A stretch of 64,000 bases of DNA from Sphingobium boeckii. Its GTDB lineage: Bacteria; Pseudomonadota; Alphaproteobacteria; Sphingomonadales; Sphingomonadaceae. The notes below the pieces were generated by a model. That model worked only from the letters and a program-made list of their open reading frames with translations. It had not been told where the DNA came from and searched no databases. How positions within the stretch are numbered: the first letter of the stretch is position 1; each line of letters opens with the position of its first letter. Of the stretch, positions 44,042 to 52,787 are shown in pieces. The stretch is taken from assembly GCF_014199215.1 (NCBI RefSeq), contig NZ_JACIJC010000002.1, positions 496,001 through 560,000 on the forward strand, given 5' to 3'. Both the position numbers and the translations under genes were made by a program.

Positions 44042-44482
44042 TCAAACCCATTTGTCCTTCGCCGCATCATCCTCGGCCCGCGCTTCGATCCAGCATTGCC
44101 CGCCATCCGCGAAATGCTCCTTCTTCCAGAAGGGCGCTTCGGTCTTGAGCCAGTCGATCAGGAAATGGCAGGCTTCGAGCGCCGCGGCGCGGTGCGCGGA
44201 AACGGTGCCCACGAATACGATCCGTGCGCCCGGCGCGAGCAGGCCGGTGCGGTGCACGATCGTAATGCCTTTCAGCGGCCAGCGTTCCATCGCGCTGGCG
44301 GCGATGACGCCCAGCACCTTTTCGGTCATTGCCGGATAGTGATCGAGTTGCAGACCGGTCAGGCCACCCTCCCCGCGCACCAGCCCGGTAAAGGTCGCCA
44401 CCGCGCCGCCGCCCAGCGCTTCGAGCGCAACGACAAGAGCAGCGCTGTCGAAATCCTCCGGCCCCGCGGCGATCCGGATCAT
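44042..44482 (-). CDS. moaE: molybdopterin synthase catalytic subunit
   Basis: This 146-residue MoaE subunit transfers sulphur from MoaD to precursor Z to give molybdopterin. Conserved parts are ATFTGLVRGEGGLTGLQLDHYPAMTEKVL, ITIVHRTGLLAPGARIVFVGTVSAHRAAALEACHFLIDWLKTEAPFWKKE, with the active-site lysines in the last stretch. It overlaps moaD by four bases. Confidence 0.95.
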   Translation of the reverse strand: MIRIAAGPEDFDSAALVVALEALGGGAVATFTGLVRGEGGLTGLQLDHYPAMTEKVLGVIAASAMERWPLKGITIVHRTGLLAPGARIVFVGTVSAHRAAALEACHFLIDWLKTEAPFWKKEHFADGGQCWIEARAEDDAAKDKWV

Positions 44483-44730
44483 CCGCCCGTCACCGGCGGA
44501 AACAGCGCGATCTCCTTTGCGCCGGCAATCGCCGCATCGCCCTGCACAAAGGCCTGATCCACCGCGGCGCGGATGCGCGCAGGATCGGCGAAAGCCTCGG
44601 CATAGCCGCCGCCCCGGCGCGCCAGCCAGGCGATGAGATCGGCCACGGTGCGGACGTCGGCGGGCGGATCAATCCGCTCCCCATCCAGACCGATGCTTTC
44701 TCTCACCCATGCGAAATAAAGCAATTCCAA
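44479..44730 (-). CDS. moaD: molybdopterin synthase sulphur carrier subunit
   Basis: This 83-residue ubiquitin-fold protein ends in the required Gly-Gly (PPVTGG), whose terminal Gly is thiocarboxylated. It begins MELLYFAWVRESIGLDGERI. Its stop codon overlaps the moaE start by four bases (44479-44482), so the two subunits are co-translated. Its start lies four bases after pgsA. Confidence 0.94.
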   Translation of the reverse strand: MELLYFAWVRESIGLDGERIDPPADVRTVADLIAWLARRGGGYAEAFADPARIRAAVDQAFVQGDAAIAGAKEIALFPPVTGG

Positions 44731-44734
44731 TGGA

Positions 44735-45286
44735 TTAATCCATATGCTTCAGACCGACGCGGAGATAATCCCATCCGGTGATCATCGTCAGCACGGCCGC
44801 CGCCCACAAGGTGATCAGCGCGACTTTCATCAGCATCGGCCAGTGCGGCAGCGCGCCGGCCAGGATCAGCCCGCCCAGAGAAACGAGTTGCAACGTCGTC
44901 TTCCACTTGGCGAGCTTGCTCACCGGTACGGAGACGCTCAGCCCCGCCAGAAATTCGCGCAGGCCCGATACCATGATCTCGCGCAGAAGGATGATCATCG
45001 CCGCGATCATGTGAAACCCGCGGATGTTATCGATGAACACCAGCATCACGATCACCGCCACGACCATGATCTTGTCCGCGATCGGATCAAGGAAGATGCC
45101 CAGGCGTGAGACGGTGCCCTTGGCGCGTGCAAGATATCCGTCAAAATAATCCGTTATGCCCATCAAACAGTAGAGCGCGAAGGCGACAAAATAATCGAAC
45201 GGCCTGGGCGTGGGCCACAGCAGGAAGACGAGCAGGGGAACCGCGAAGATGCGCGATAGGGTCAGGATGTTCGGCAAGGTCAGCAT
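44735..45286 (-). CDS. pgsA: CDP-diacylglycerol--glycerol-3-phosphate 3-phosphatidyltransferase
   Basis: This 183-residue inner-membrane enzyme makes phosphatidylglycerol phosphate. The CDP-alcohol phosphotransferase motif is complete: Asp46, Asp49-Gly50, Ala53-Arg54, Gly63, Asp67 and Asp71 in the run from TDYFDG to DPIADK. The start is taken at 45286 (MLTLPNILTLSR), which fits the family; an ATG at 45301 adds five residues. It is divergent from an LplT-like transporter gene, so both lie in a phospholipid context. Confidence 0.95.
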   Translation of the reverse strand: MLTLPNILTLSRIFAVPLLVFLLWPTPRPFDYFVAFALYCLMGITDYFDGYLARAKGTVSRLGIFLDPIADKIMVVAVIVMLVFIDNIRGFHMIAAMIILLREIMVSGLREFLAGLSVSVPVSKLAKWKTTLQLVSLGGLILAGALPHWPMLMKVALITLWAAAVLTMITGWDYLRVGLKHMD

Positions 45287-45400
45287 AGCAATTCCCGCCA
45301 TAGCGCGGGACGGGCGCGCTGTGGAGAGATTCCTTGGAGGGCCGGAAGGTCTCCGCTATGACCGCCTCCACGGAACAGCACGGAGCCCGTTCGCAATCTT

Positions 45401-46675
45401 ATGAAAACATCGCTCCGGTTGCTCGCGCACCGCCGATTTCTGCCGCTTTTCACGACGCAGCTCCTCGGCGCTTTCAACGATAATCTTTTCAAACAGGCCA
45501 TGATCCTGTTCGTCACTTATCAGGTCTATTCCGATCCGTTGCAGGAAACCTGGTTCAACGCGGTGGCCACGGGCATCTTCATCCTGCCCTTTTTCCTGCT
45601 CTCGGCACTGTCCGGCCAGCTCGCGGATTCGCGCGACAAGGCGCAGGTGATCCGCTGGGTGAAGACCGCCGAAATCGGGATCATGATCGTCGGCGCGATC
45701 GGCCTGTTGCTGCCCAGCGTGCCGCTGATGCTGCTCGCGCTGTTTGCGATGGGCGTGCATTCCACCTTCTTCGGGCCGATCAAATACGCCATCCTGCCCC
45801 AGCATCTGAAAGAGGATGAGGTGCTTGGCGGCACCGGTCTGGTCGAAGCGGGCACCTATATCGCGATCCTTCTGGGCACCATCGTCGCAGGTGTCGTGGC
45901 CGGAAGCGCGCAGGCGGCCGCGGCGATGGTCGTCGGCGTGGCGATCATCGGCTGGCTTTCCGGGCGCGAAGTGCCCCCCGCCCCGCCCTCCGTCGCGCGC
46001 GTCAAGCTCGATCTCAATCCTTTCCGGTCGTCCTGGACGCTTGTGTCCAACACGATGCACGTTCCCCGCCTTTTCCTGGCGATCGTCTCGATCAGCTTTT
46101 TCTGGGCTATCGGCGCGGTGCTGTTCGTCGAATTTCCGCCGATCGTAAAGAATGTGCTCACCGGTAATCCGGCGGTCAACAGCCTGTTGCTGGCTACCTT
46201 CTCGGTGGGCGTGGCGATTGGATCGATCGCGATCAACCGGATGCTGAAGGGCCATGTTTCGGCGCGCTACGCCCCGATTTCGGTGATCGGCATGGGCGTG
46301 TGCATCATCCTATTCTTCTTCGTCGTGCGCGGCTGGGAGAGTCTGCCCGATGGACGACTCTATGATCTCGCGGGCTTTGTCGCGCTCCCCGATGCGCCGC
46401 TGTTGCTGGGCACATTGCTGCTCGTCGCGATCTTCGGCGGGATGTTCGTGGTGCCGCTCTATGCCTTTCTCACCACCACCGTGGACAAGAGCGAAACCGC
46501 GCGCACCGTGGCCGCGAACAATATCGTCAATTCCGGCGCGATGGTCGTCGGATCGCTGATCGCCATGGCGCTGAGCGCGGTGGGCGTGAGCGCGGTGGAA
46601 CAGCTTCTGTTCGTTGCCACCATGTGCCTCGTCTCGGCCTGGCTGGCGCAAAAGCTCCACCGCGCCTGCGATTGA
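45401..46675 (+). CDS. LplT-like MFS transporter (lysophospholipid transporter type)
   Basis: This 424-residue MFS protein carries the LplT-type motif FFGPIKYAILPQHLKEDEVLGGTGLVEAGTYIAILLGTI in its first half. LplT flips lysophospholipids for re-acylation by Aas. N-terminal LLGAFNDNLFKQAMILF is likewise typical. No aas/acyltransferase gene is adjacent, so LplT function is inferred. It is divergent from pgsA and ends at a strong hairpin. Confidence 0.86.
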   Translation: MKTSLRLLAHRRFLPLFTTQLLGAFNDNLFKQAMILFVTYQVYSDPLQETWFNAVATGIFILPFFLLSALSGQLADSRDKAQVIRWVKTAEIGIMIVGAIGLLLPSVPLMLLALFAMGVHSTFFGPIKYAILPQHLKEDEVLGGTGLVEAGTYIAILLGTIVAGVVAGSAQAAAAMVVGVAIIGWLSGREVPPAPPSVARVKLDLNPFRSSWTLVSNTMHVPRLFLAIVSISFFWAIGAVLFVEFPPIVKNVLTGNPAVNSLLLATFSVGVAIGSIAINRMLKGHVSARYAPISVIGMGVCIILFFFVVRGWESLPDGRLYDLAGFVALPDAPLLLGTLLLVAIFGGMFVVPLYAFLTTTVDKSETARTVAANNIVNSGAMVVGSLIAMALSAVGVSAVEQLLFVATMCLVSAWLAQKLHRACD

Positions 46676-46678
46676 AAT

Positions 46679-46712
46679 GGAAGACCCGGCCAGATAGGCG
46701 GCCGGGCCTTCC
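46679..46712. terminator. hairpin between convergent genes
   Basis: GGAAG-A-CCCGGCC (46679-46691) pairs with GGCCGGG-C-CTTCC (46700-46712) with one mismatch and an eight-base loop. It lies between the MFS gene and the convergent repeat-protein gene. There is no T-run. Confidence 0.65.
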
Positions 46713-46797
46713 GTGGCGATCGCCAGACTGCGCCGATCGCCAAGCCCGGTTCGGGGGTTGGGGGGAACGCGAGAACCGGGGCATCCTGATCGTCCGT

Positions 46798-47334
46798 TCA
46801 GCGGCGCGCGCGCCGTGGCCGGAAGCCCTGCTTGCGGGTCACATCGACCGAACGGCTGAGTTGCCCATTCGCGCGGGACACCGATTTATCCTTATTATAG
46901 ACGGTTTCGCCCGCGCCGTTGGTGACGTTCCGGTTGGAAACATAGCCCGTCTCGGTGCGGTCACGCGAAGCACTCAGCGCATAGGTGCCGCCATTGCCGC
47001 CGGTCGCCGTGCCGCTGGCGACATAGCCCGTATCCGTCCGGCTGCGATCCACCTCGAAACTGCGGGTCTTTCCGTTGAACCCGGTTGCCGATCCCGAAGC
47101 GGACATGCCGGATTCGGTGGGGGCACGATCATAGCTGCGGGTCGCGGTTGCGCCGTCGCTCTTGCGGGTCACTTCGGTATCGCGCGCGACCGTCCTCGTC
47201 TCGGGATCGCGCGTCACGGTCTTGCTGCCTTCGAAATTGGGCTTATCCACCGTCATGGTGCGGGTGGTGGGCGCGGCCAGCGCCGGGGTTGCAGTCAGCA
47301 TGACCAGCGCGGGAATGATCAAGAGGGTTTTCAT
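46798..47334 (-). CDS. exported protein with about 25-residue internal repeats
   Basis: This 178-residue protein starts at ATG 47334 with AAGGAG upstream and has a signal peptide (MKTLLIIPALVMLTATPALA). Three degenerate repeats cover about residues 60-145: YDRAPTESGMSASGSATG, DRSRTDTGYVASGTATGG and SRDRTETGYVSNRNVTN. Each has an R-x-x-T-[ED]-[ST]-G core followed by a small-residue stretch and T-G. The C-terminus is basic (GFRPRRARR). I do not recognise the family. The repeats suggest a beta-rich or surface-interacting envelope protein. Confidence 0.75.
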   Translation of the reverse strand: MKTLLIIPALVMLTATPALAAPTTRTMTVDKPNFEGSKTVTRDPETRTVARDTEVTRKSDGATATRSYDRAPTESGMSASGSATGFNGKTRSFEVDRSRTDTGYVASGTATGGNGGTYALSASRDRTETGYVSNRNVTNGAGETVYNKDKSVSRANGQLSRSVDVTRKQGFRPRRARR

Positions 47335-47422
47335 CTTACTCTCCTTAACGGGATGACACGAGCAGCAGTGCCGCGTCTTCATCCCGTCAACGCGGCTGAT
47401 CGAAAAACCCTTCGCGCGGCAT

Positions 47423-48289
47423 TCAACGGCGGCGTTGCTGGCGGAGACGGCTGCGCTGCTCGCGCAATTCGCGCAATTGCCGGAGTTGATCGGCGGTCAC
47501 TCGTTCCCGCAGCGTATCGCGCGCCGGAAGCGCCTTTGCGTCGGCCTCACCCTCCGTCTCGGTCACACCGGTGTGCGGCAGCGGGGTTGCGGGAGCAGTC
47601 TGGGTTGCGGCATTCTCTGCGGGCGCGATCCGGGGGGCGAGGGTCGGCATTTCTCCCGCCCTGATCGCCGCGCGACGCTCCTGCAACTTCGTCCGCATCG
47701 TCTCGATCATCGCCGCGCGTTGTTCCGGTGCGGCTTCGCGCAACGCCGCAACGGCCTTTGAAATTCTGGGCGTGCGCGAGGGCAATCCCATGGCCGCGCG
47801 CTGGGCATCCCTTTGCTCCACCCGTGTCATGATCCGCTCGGCAATGATTTCCCGGCGCTGCGCCAAACCATCCTGCGGCATGGCAGCCGGCGGCACATCG
47901 GCGCGCGTTCCGGCGGCGGGCGCTTCCTGCACCTTCGCCGCCCTTTTCACCTTGATCGCCTTGGCTGGTCTGCTTTCAGGCGTGGCGGCGGCGATCAGTC
48001 GCCCGATCACCGGTACGCGCACGGCAATGTCGCCGAACAGCCCGGCTGCGGCCGCGGTCGCGCTCATCAGCCCGAAGGCGACCGTCCCGATCACAATATT
48101 GCGGCCGCGCGTCCAGCGTCGTCCTCCGCGCACGGGCGGGTGCCGATTGCCGGTGACGGGCGAAACGGGGGTCGCCTGCGCCGCCTGCAGGATCCGGTCG
48201 GCGAAATCTACCGAGGGCGCGGGCACCGAAAACCGGTCCAGCGCGCGCGCCATGGCCGGGTCGACGCCGGTATCCGGAATGTTCGTCAT
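47423..48289 (-). CDS. putative anti-sigma-like membrane protein
   Basis: This 288-residue protein has an N-terminal cytoplasmic part, one membrane segment at about residues 64-86 (IVIGTVAFGLMSATAAAAGLFG) and a periplasmic part. The latter has helical, Arg/Gln-rich stretches (RREIIAERIMTRVEQRDAQRAAM and APEQRAAMIETMRTKLQERRAAIRAGE) that resemble CpxP/Spy-type sensors. Its start overlaps the stop codon of the ECF sigma gene by four bases, so it is probably the cognate anti-sigma factor. No ZAS metal motif is visible. Confidence 0.6.
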   Translation of the reverse strand: MTNIPDTGVDPAMARALDRFSVPAPSVDFADRILQAAQATPVSPVTGNRHPPVRGGRRWTRGRNIVIGTVAFGLMSATAAAAGLFGDIAVRVPVIGRLIAAATPESRPAKAIKVKRAAKVQEAPAAGTRADVPPAAMPQDGLAQRREIIAERIMTRVEQRDAQRAAMGLPSRTPRISKAVAALREAAPEQRAAMIETMRTKLQERRAAIRAGEMPTLAPRIAPAENAATQTAPATPLPHTGVTETEGEADAKALPARDTLRERVTADQLRQLRELREQRSRLRQQRRR

Positions 48290-48891
48290 GCCGAATGCCC
48301 TTCCAGGGCGTCTTGCAGCAGCCCTTTTTCTTCCAGCAGAGGGCGCAGCGCCTGTCGCGCGCGCAGCAGCAGCGATTCGAACGCCTTGATGTTCATGTCG
48401 AGCGCAGCGGCGGCCATGATGTTGGGCAATTCCTCATAATATGTCAGCACGATCGCGGCGCGCTGTCGTTCGGGCAAGGCCGCGACACAGGCGATGGTGG
48501 CCGTCCGCAGCCGCTCTTCATCCATCGCCACGTCGGCCATCGGCGCGGAGTCAATCTGTTCCGGCGCATCTTCGTCGCTTGAAAAGCGCCGCCGCCGAAG
48601 CCGGTCCAGGCACAGATTCATCGCCACCCGCGTGAGCCAGGCCGATACGCCCGAACCGCCTGACTTCCACTGCGCCGCCTGCGTCCATAGCCGGAGCATC
48701 GCCTCCTGCGCGATATCCTCCGCCTCCACCGGATCGGCGAGCATCCGATAAGCGATCCGGCGTAGCATCACGGCATTCTGATCCACCAGCATCCCGAACG
48801 CATCGGCATCCCGCTGGCAGACGCGCGCCATCAATGCGTCCCCCAGCGCGACAGACCCGGTGACGGGTTCCGGAAAACGGCTTGCCAGCAA
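48286..48891 (-). CDS. ECF-type RNA polymerase sigma factor
   Basis: This protein of about 201 residues has ECF region 2 (LRRIAYRMLADPVEAEDIAQEAMLRLWTQ) and region 4 (ALPERQRAAIVLTYYEELPNIMAAAALDMNIKAFESLLLRARQALR). The proposed start is a TTG at 48891 preceded by GAGGATGAGG; an ATG at 48831 would still keep region 2. It is co-translated with a probable anti-sigma gene and divergent from an outer-membrane barrel gene that may be a target. The regulon is unknown. Confidence 0.88.
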   Translation of the reverse strand: MLASRFPEPVTGSVALGDALMARVCQRDADAFGMLVDQNAVMLRRIAYRMLADPVEAEDIAQEAMLRLWTQAAQWKSGGSGVSAWLTRVAMNLCLDRLRRRRFSSDEDAPEQIDSAPMADVAMDEERLRTATIACVAALPERQRAAIVLTYYEELPNIMAAAALDMNIKAFESLLLRARQALRPLLEEKGLLQDALEGHSA

Positions 48892-49030
48892 AAAGCCTCA
48901 TCCTCGTGACGGCCCGGACGTCGGACCGTTGCCCCTTATACGGCCGGATCCGTTAAACCCTTCGTTTCTCCGCGAAGGTTTTTCGGTCGGCCCGCGTTAA
49001 GCCCGCAATCGTAACGAGCGGGGATATGGA

Positions 49031-49912
49031 ATGTTGATCGGATTTTCACGCGGCATGGCTTTGATGGGCGCGCTTTCGGCCCCGGCCATGGCGGCGGCGC
49101 AGGCGCAGGACGCGCCACCCGAGCGCCCCTGGACCCTCAGCGCCAGCGCTGGGATCGCCACGATGCAGGGCCAGGGCGATCAACCCTTCGTCTCGCTCGG
49201 TCTCGGCCGGGAATTTGGCGAAAGTTATGTGAAACTGACCGGAACGATGCTGGACAATAAAGCGGATCAGGGCGTTTTGAACACCGTGCCCGCGCGGACC
49301 TGGCAGCTTGCCTTGAGCGGCGGGACCAGTTTCGGCGCGCTCAGTATGGACGCCAGCGTGTCGCTGGGACGGCGCGATTTCCAGGCAGAGGCCTATACCC
49401 GCGCCAATGGCAATGTGATCAGCGTGGAAAGCGACGGCAAACTGGCCGGCGCGGGGATCGCGCTGGCTTATGATGTGCCGATCAGCCGCAGCGTCTTCCT
49501 CTCCCCCTTTGCTTCGCTCGATTATGATCGCGTGGATATCGCGCGCGCCGTGGTGATCCCGGCCACCGGACTGGTCGCGCGCAAGGAAAAGCAGGATGGT
49601 GTATCGGGGGCCGCCGGCGCGACCCTGCAACATATGCTGGGCAAATCGGGGAGCAGCATCGGCCTTTACGGTGCCTTTGCAACCACATCGAACACCACCG
49701 CTTATGGCAATACGCGCGTCGGCGGCGTCATCCGCCAGCCGGCCGGTTTGCGTGACGGACCGGGTGGCGCGGATAGCTGGGGGGAATATGGGGCGACGGC
49801 GTCATTCTCACTGTCTGACCAGCTAACCGCCGATCTCTCCATCATCCGCACCGCCGGATTTGCGCCGGGGGAATCGACGTCCGGCGCGATCGGACTGCGG
49901 ATCAACTTCTGA
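49031..49912 (+). CDS. outer-membrane beta-barrel protein
   Basis: This 293-residue protein has a signal-like N-terminus (MLIGFSRGMALMGALSAPAMAAAQA) and then alternating polar/hydrophobic strands, ending in LRINF with the terminal Phe of outer-membrane barrels. The overall pattern resembles autotransporter-type barrel domains without a passenger. GGGGAT lies upstream of the ATG. Divergent ECF sigma control is possible. A terminator-like hairpin (48959-48983) lies in the shared intergenic region. Confidence 0.72.
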   Translation: MLIGFSRGMALMGALSAPAMAAAQAQDAPPERPWTLSASAGIATMQGQGDQPFVSLGLGREFGESYVKLTGTMLDNKADQGVLNTVPARTWQLALSGGTSFGALSMDASVSLGRRDFQAEAYTRANGNVISVESDGKLAGAGIALAYDVPISRSVFLSPFASLDYDRVDIARAVVIPATGLVARKEKQDGVSGAAGATLQHMLGKSGSSIGLYGAFATTSNTTAYGNTRVGGVIRQPAGLRDGPGGADSWGEYGATASFSLSDQLTADLSIIRTAGFAPGESTSGAIGLRINF

Positions 49913-50071
49913 TCAGGCGATCATGCCGTAAAAGGCGAGAAAACCGGCGACGAAGGTCATCAGGAACAGCCGGGTATTTTCCCAACGGTCCCCCGGCGTT
50001 TCGGTGATCGCCAACGCCCGGCGCAAGGGGTGCCTGGCAGCGGTGTCTGTGAGGGTGAGTGCACGTTCCAT
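49913..50071 (-). CDS. 52-residue membrane protein
   Basis: A short frame of 53 codons starts at ATG 50071 and ends right after the outer-membrane barrel stop codon. It encodes MERALTLTDTAARHPLRRAL, a charged ITETPGDRWENTR stretch and one hydrophobic segment LFLMTFVAGFLAFYGMIA at the C-terminus. The clean amphipathic-then-hydrophobic layout argues for a real tail-anchored membrane peptide. There is no obvious Shine-Dalgarno sequence. A 68-residue frame overlapping it in another phase is less plausible. Confidence 0.55.
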   Translation of the reverse strand: MERALTLTDTAARHPLRRALAITETPGDRWENTRLFLMTFVAGFLAFYGMIA

Positions 50072-50190
50072 AAGCGAATGTTAACGTCTTGTTAGCCATA
50101 TTGACCACCGCAAAAGAGGGTTAACGGCGTGCCGCGATGGGACGATGCCGCGCCCGCTGGCGTCAGCGCAAAAGCAGGGTATGAGGACGG

Positions 50191-51552
50191 ATGCCTCCAT
50201 CCCCCGCCTTTCAGGACATGATCCGCCGCAAGCGTGACGGCGAAGCGCTCTCCACGGCGCAGATCGCGGCATTCACCGCCGGCCTCGCCGATCGCTCGAT
50301 CCCCGTGGAGCAGGCGGCAGCGCTGGCCATGGCGATCTATCTGAACGGGATGGATCATGCCGAAACAGCCGCGCTCACGCGCGCCTTCGCCCAGTCCGGA
50401 CGGGTGATCGACTGGTCCGAGGCCGGTCTCGACGGCCCCGTGCTCGACAAGCATTCCACCGGCGGCGTGGGCGACAAGGTGAGCCTGATGCTCGCGCCGA
50501 TCATCGCGGCTTGCGGCGGCTATGTACCGATGATTTCCGGCCGCGGCCTTGGCCATACCGGCGGCACGCTGGATAAATTGGCGAGCATAACGGGCTATGA
50601 TGCCTATCCCGATCTTGAACGCTTCCGGACGGTCGTGAAAGATATTGGCTGCGCGATCATCGGCCAGACCGGGGAACTGGCCCCAGCGGACGGCCGGCTT
50701 TATGCAATCCGCGACGTGACGGCGACGATCGAATCCACGCCGCTGATCACCGCGTCCATCCTCTCCAAGAAGGTCGCCGCGGGCGTTCAGGGGCTGGTGA
50801 TGGATATCAAGACCGGCTCCGGCGCGTTCATGGAGACAATGGATCAGGCGCGCGCGCTGGCCGAAAGCCTGATCGGATCGGGTGCCGAGCTCGGCATGAC
50901 CACCCACGCCATCATCACCGACATGAATCAGGTGCTGGGCAGCAGCGCGGGCCATGCGCTGGAGATCACTGAAGCCGTGGATTATCTCACCGGCACCGCG
51001 CGCGATCCGCGGCTTCATGCGTGCGTGATGGCGCTGGCCGCCGAGATGCTGATGATAGGCGGCCTCGCCCCGGACCGCACCACGGGCGAAGCGCAGGCCG
51101 AGACAGCGCTCGCATCGGGCCGCGCGGCGGAGCATTTCGCGCGCATGGTCGCCGCGCTGGGCGGGCCATCCGATCTGCTCGAACAGCCGGACACGCACCT
51201 GATCCATGCGCCCGTGCGCGTTGCGATCCTGCCCTCCGCCGCCGGCTATCTGGCCGCGATGGACGCTCGCGCGATCGGCCATGCGATCATCCGCCTGGGC
51301 GGTGGGCGGTTGCGCGCCGATGATGCGATCGATCACCGCGTCGGTTTTTCAGCGGTCTCGCCGATCGGCGCGGAGACCGGGCCGGACGCCCCGTTGGGCT
51401 TCGTCCATGCCGCGAGCGAAGACGCCGCCAATCAAGGGGTAGCGGATTTCATCGCCGCGTGTATCGTCTCGCCCGATAGACCGGCTGCGGGAGCCGTGAT
51501 CCACGAGATCATATCCGCTGGCCCAGGGGGAACAGGTTTCACGAACGCATGA
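50191..51552 (+). CDS. deoA: thymidine phosphorylase
   Basis: This 453-residue enzyme cleaves thymidine and deoxyuridine to base and deoxyribose-1-phosphate. The phosphate site DKHSTGGVGDKVSL (about 86-99), the IIAACGGYVPMISGRGLGHTGGTLDKL stretch and TGELAPADGRLYAIRDVTATIES are all typical. GAGG precedes the ATG. It leads deoA-nupC-deoC and then the rut genes on the same strand; nupC begins inside its last codons. Confidence 0.96.
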   Translation: MPPSPAFQDMIRRKRDGEALSTAQIAAFTAGLADRSIPVEQAAALAMAIYLNGMDHAETAALTRAFAQSGRVIDWSEAGLDGPVLDKHSTGGVGDKVSLMLAPIIAACGGYVPMISGRGLGHTGGTLDKLASITGYDAYPDLERFRTVVKDIGCAIIGQTGELAPADGRLYAIRDVTATIESTPLITASILSKKVAAGVQGLVMDIKTGSGAFMETMDQARALAESLIGSGAELGMTTHAIITDMNQVLGSSAGHALEITEAVDYLTGTARDPRLHACVMALAAEMLMIGGLAPDRTTGEAQAETALASGRAAEHFARMVAALGGPSDLLEQPDTHLIHAPVRVAILPSAAGYLAAMDARAIGHAIIRLGGGRLRADDAIDHRVGFSAVSPIGAETGPDAPLGFVHAASEDAANQGVADFIAACIVSPDRPAAGAVIHEIISAGPGGTGFTNA

Positions 51553-52787
51553 CCAAATATCTGATCGGGATCGCGGGCATTCTCATCATCCTCGCGATCG
51601 CCGTCGCGTTGTCATCCAACCGGCGCTGGATTCGGTTGCGCGTGGTGGGCGCGGCCTTTGCGCTCCAAGTGGGGATCGCAGCGCTCGTGCTGGGCACGCC
51701 ATGGGGGCAGACGATCATCGGCGGCATGTCCCAAGGCGTGTCCAATCTGCTGGGCTATGCCAAGGCGGGCACCGATTTCATTTTCGGCCCGATCGCCGGG
51801 CCAGCCATCGGCGCGACCAGCTTCGCGATCGCCGCTTTGCCGGTGATCATCTTCTTCGCCTCGCTGATCTCGATCCTTTATTATCTCGGCATCATGCAGT
51901 TCATCATCAAATGGGTGGGCGGCGCGATCCGGCTGATGACCGGGATCACCAAGATCGAATCGCTGGGGGCGGCCGCCAATATCTTCGTCGGCCAGTCCGA
52001 AAGTCCTCTGGTGATCCGGCCCTATCTCGCCAGCCTCACGCCATCGCAGTTGTTCACGGTGATGACCGTGGGCATGGCGGGCGTGGCCGGCACGATCCTC
52101 GGCGCTTATGCCAGCATGATCGGCGCGCAGCTTTTGCCCTATCTGCTCGCCGCCAGCTTCATGTCCGCGCCCGGCGGCATCCTGATGGCCAAGATCATGA
52201 TGCCCGACGATCCCAATATGGGGGAGATCGAGCCGATCGCCATTGCCGAAGCCAGCCATGACGAGGAAAAGCCCGCCAATCTGATCATGGCGGCCGCGCA
52301 GGGCGCGCAGACCGGCGTCAAGCTGGCCGTGGCCGTGGGCGCGATGGTGCTGGCCTTCGTCGCGCTCGTGGCGCTCGCTAATGGCATATTGAGCGGCATG
52401 GGTGCGTGGTTCGGCTATCCTGAACTGTCCTTCCAGATGCTGCTGGGCTGGGTGTTCCAGCCGATCATGTTCATGCTCAACGTGCCGTGGAACGAGGCCG
52501 GCATCGCGGGCGGCCTGTTCGGCACCAAGATCGTGCTCAACGAATTCGTGGCCTTTATCGAACTGGGCAAGCTCCAGCCGACGCTCTCTCCGGTCACAAT
52601 CGCCGTGGTCACCTTCGCGCTCTGCGGTTTCGCCAATTTCAGCTCGATCGCGATCCAGATGGCGGTCACGGGCAATCTGGCGCCCAATCAGCGGCCGATC
52701 ATCGCGAAGCTCGGGCTGAAGGCGCTGGTCGCAGGCAGCCTCTCCAATCTGATGAGCGCCGCGCTGGCCGGCATATTGCTCGCCTGA
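51549..52787 (+). CDS. nupC: concentrative nucleoside transporter (NupC family)
   Basis: This 412-residue inner-membrane symporter has the CNT core ESLGAAANIFVGQSESPLVIRPYL, GTILGAYASMIG and PWNEAGIAGGLFGTKIVLNEFVAF. Its N-terminal helices and C-terminal helical end match the family. It overlaps the deoA stop codon by four bases and the deoC start by one. It should bring (deoxy)nucleosides into the cell for DeoA. Confidence 0.95.
   Translation: MTKYLIGIAGILIILAIAVALSSNRRWIRLRVVGAAFALQVGIAALVLGTPWGQTIIGGMSQGVSNLLGYAKAGTDFIFGPIAGPAIGATSFAIAALPVIIFFASLISILYYLGIMQFIIKWVGGAIRLMTGITKIESLGAAANIFVGQSESPLVIRPYLASLTPSQLFTVMTVGMAGVAGTILGAYASMIGAQLLPYLLAASFMSAPGGILMAKIMMPDDPNMGEIEPIAIAEASHDEEKPANLIMAAAQGAQTGVKLAVAVGAMVLAFVALVALANGILSGMGAWFGYPELSFQMLLGWVFQPIMFMLNVPWNEAGIAGGLFGTKIVLNEFVAFIELGKLQPTLSPVTIAVVTFALCGFANFSSIAIQMAVTGNLAPNQRPIIAKLGLKALVAGSLSNLMSAALAGILLA

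Noticed and set aside
48959-48983. Terminator-like stem CCTTCG/CGAAGG with five T between the sigma and barrel genes
   Set aside because: It would end a plus-strand transcript, but no plus-strand gene lies upstream. The stem is only six bases, so it is noted but not called as a terminator.
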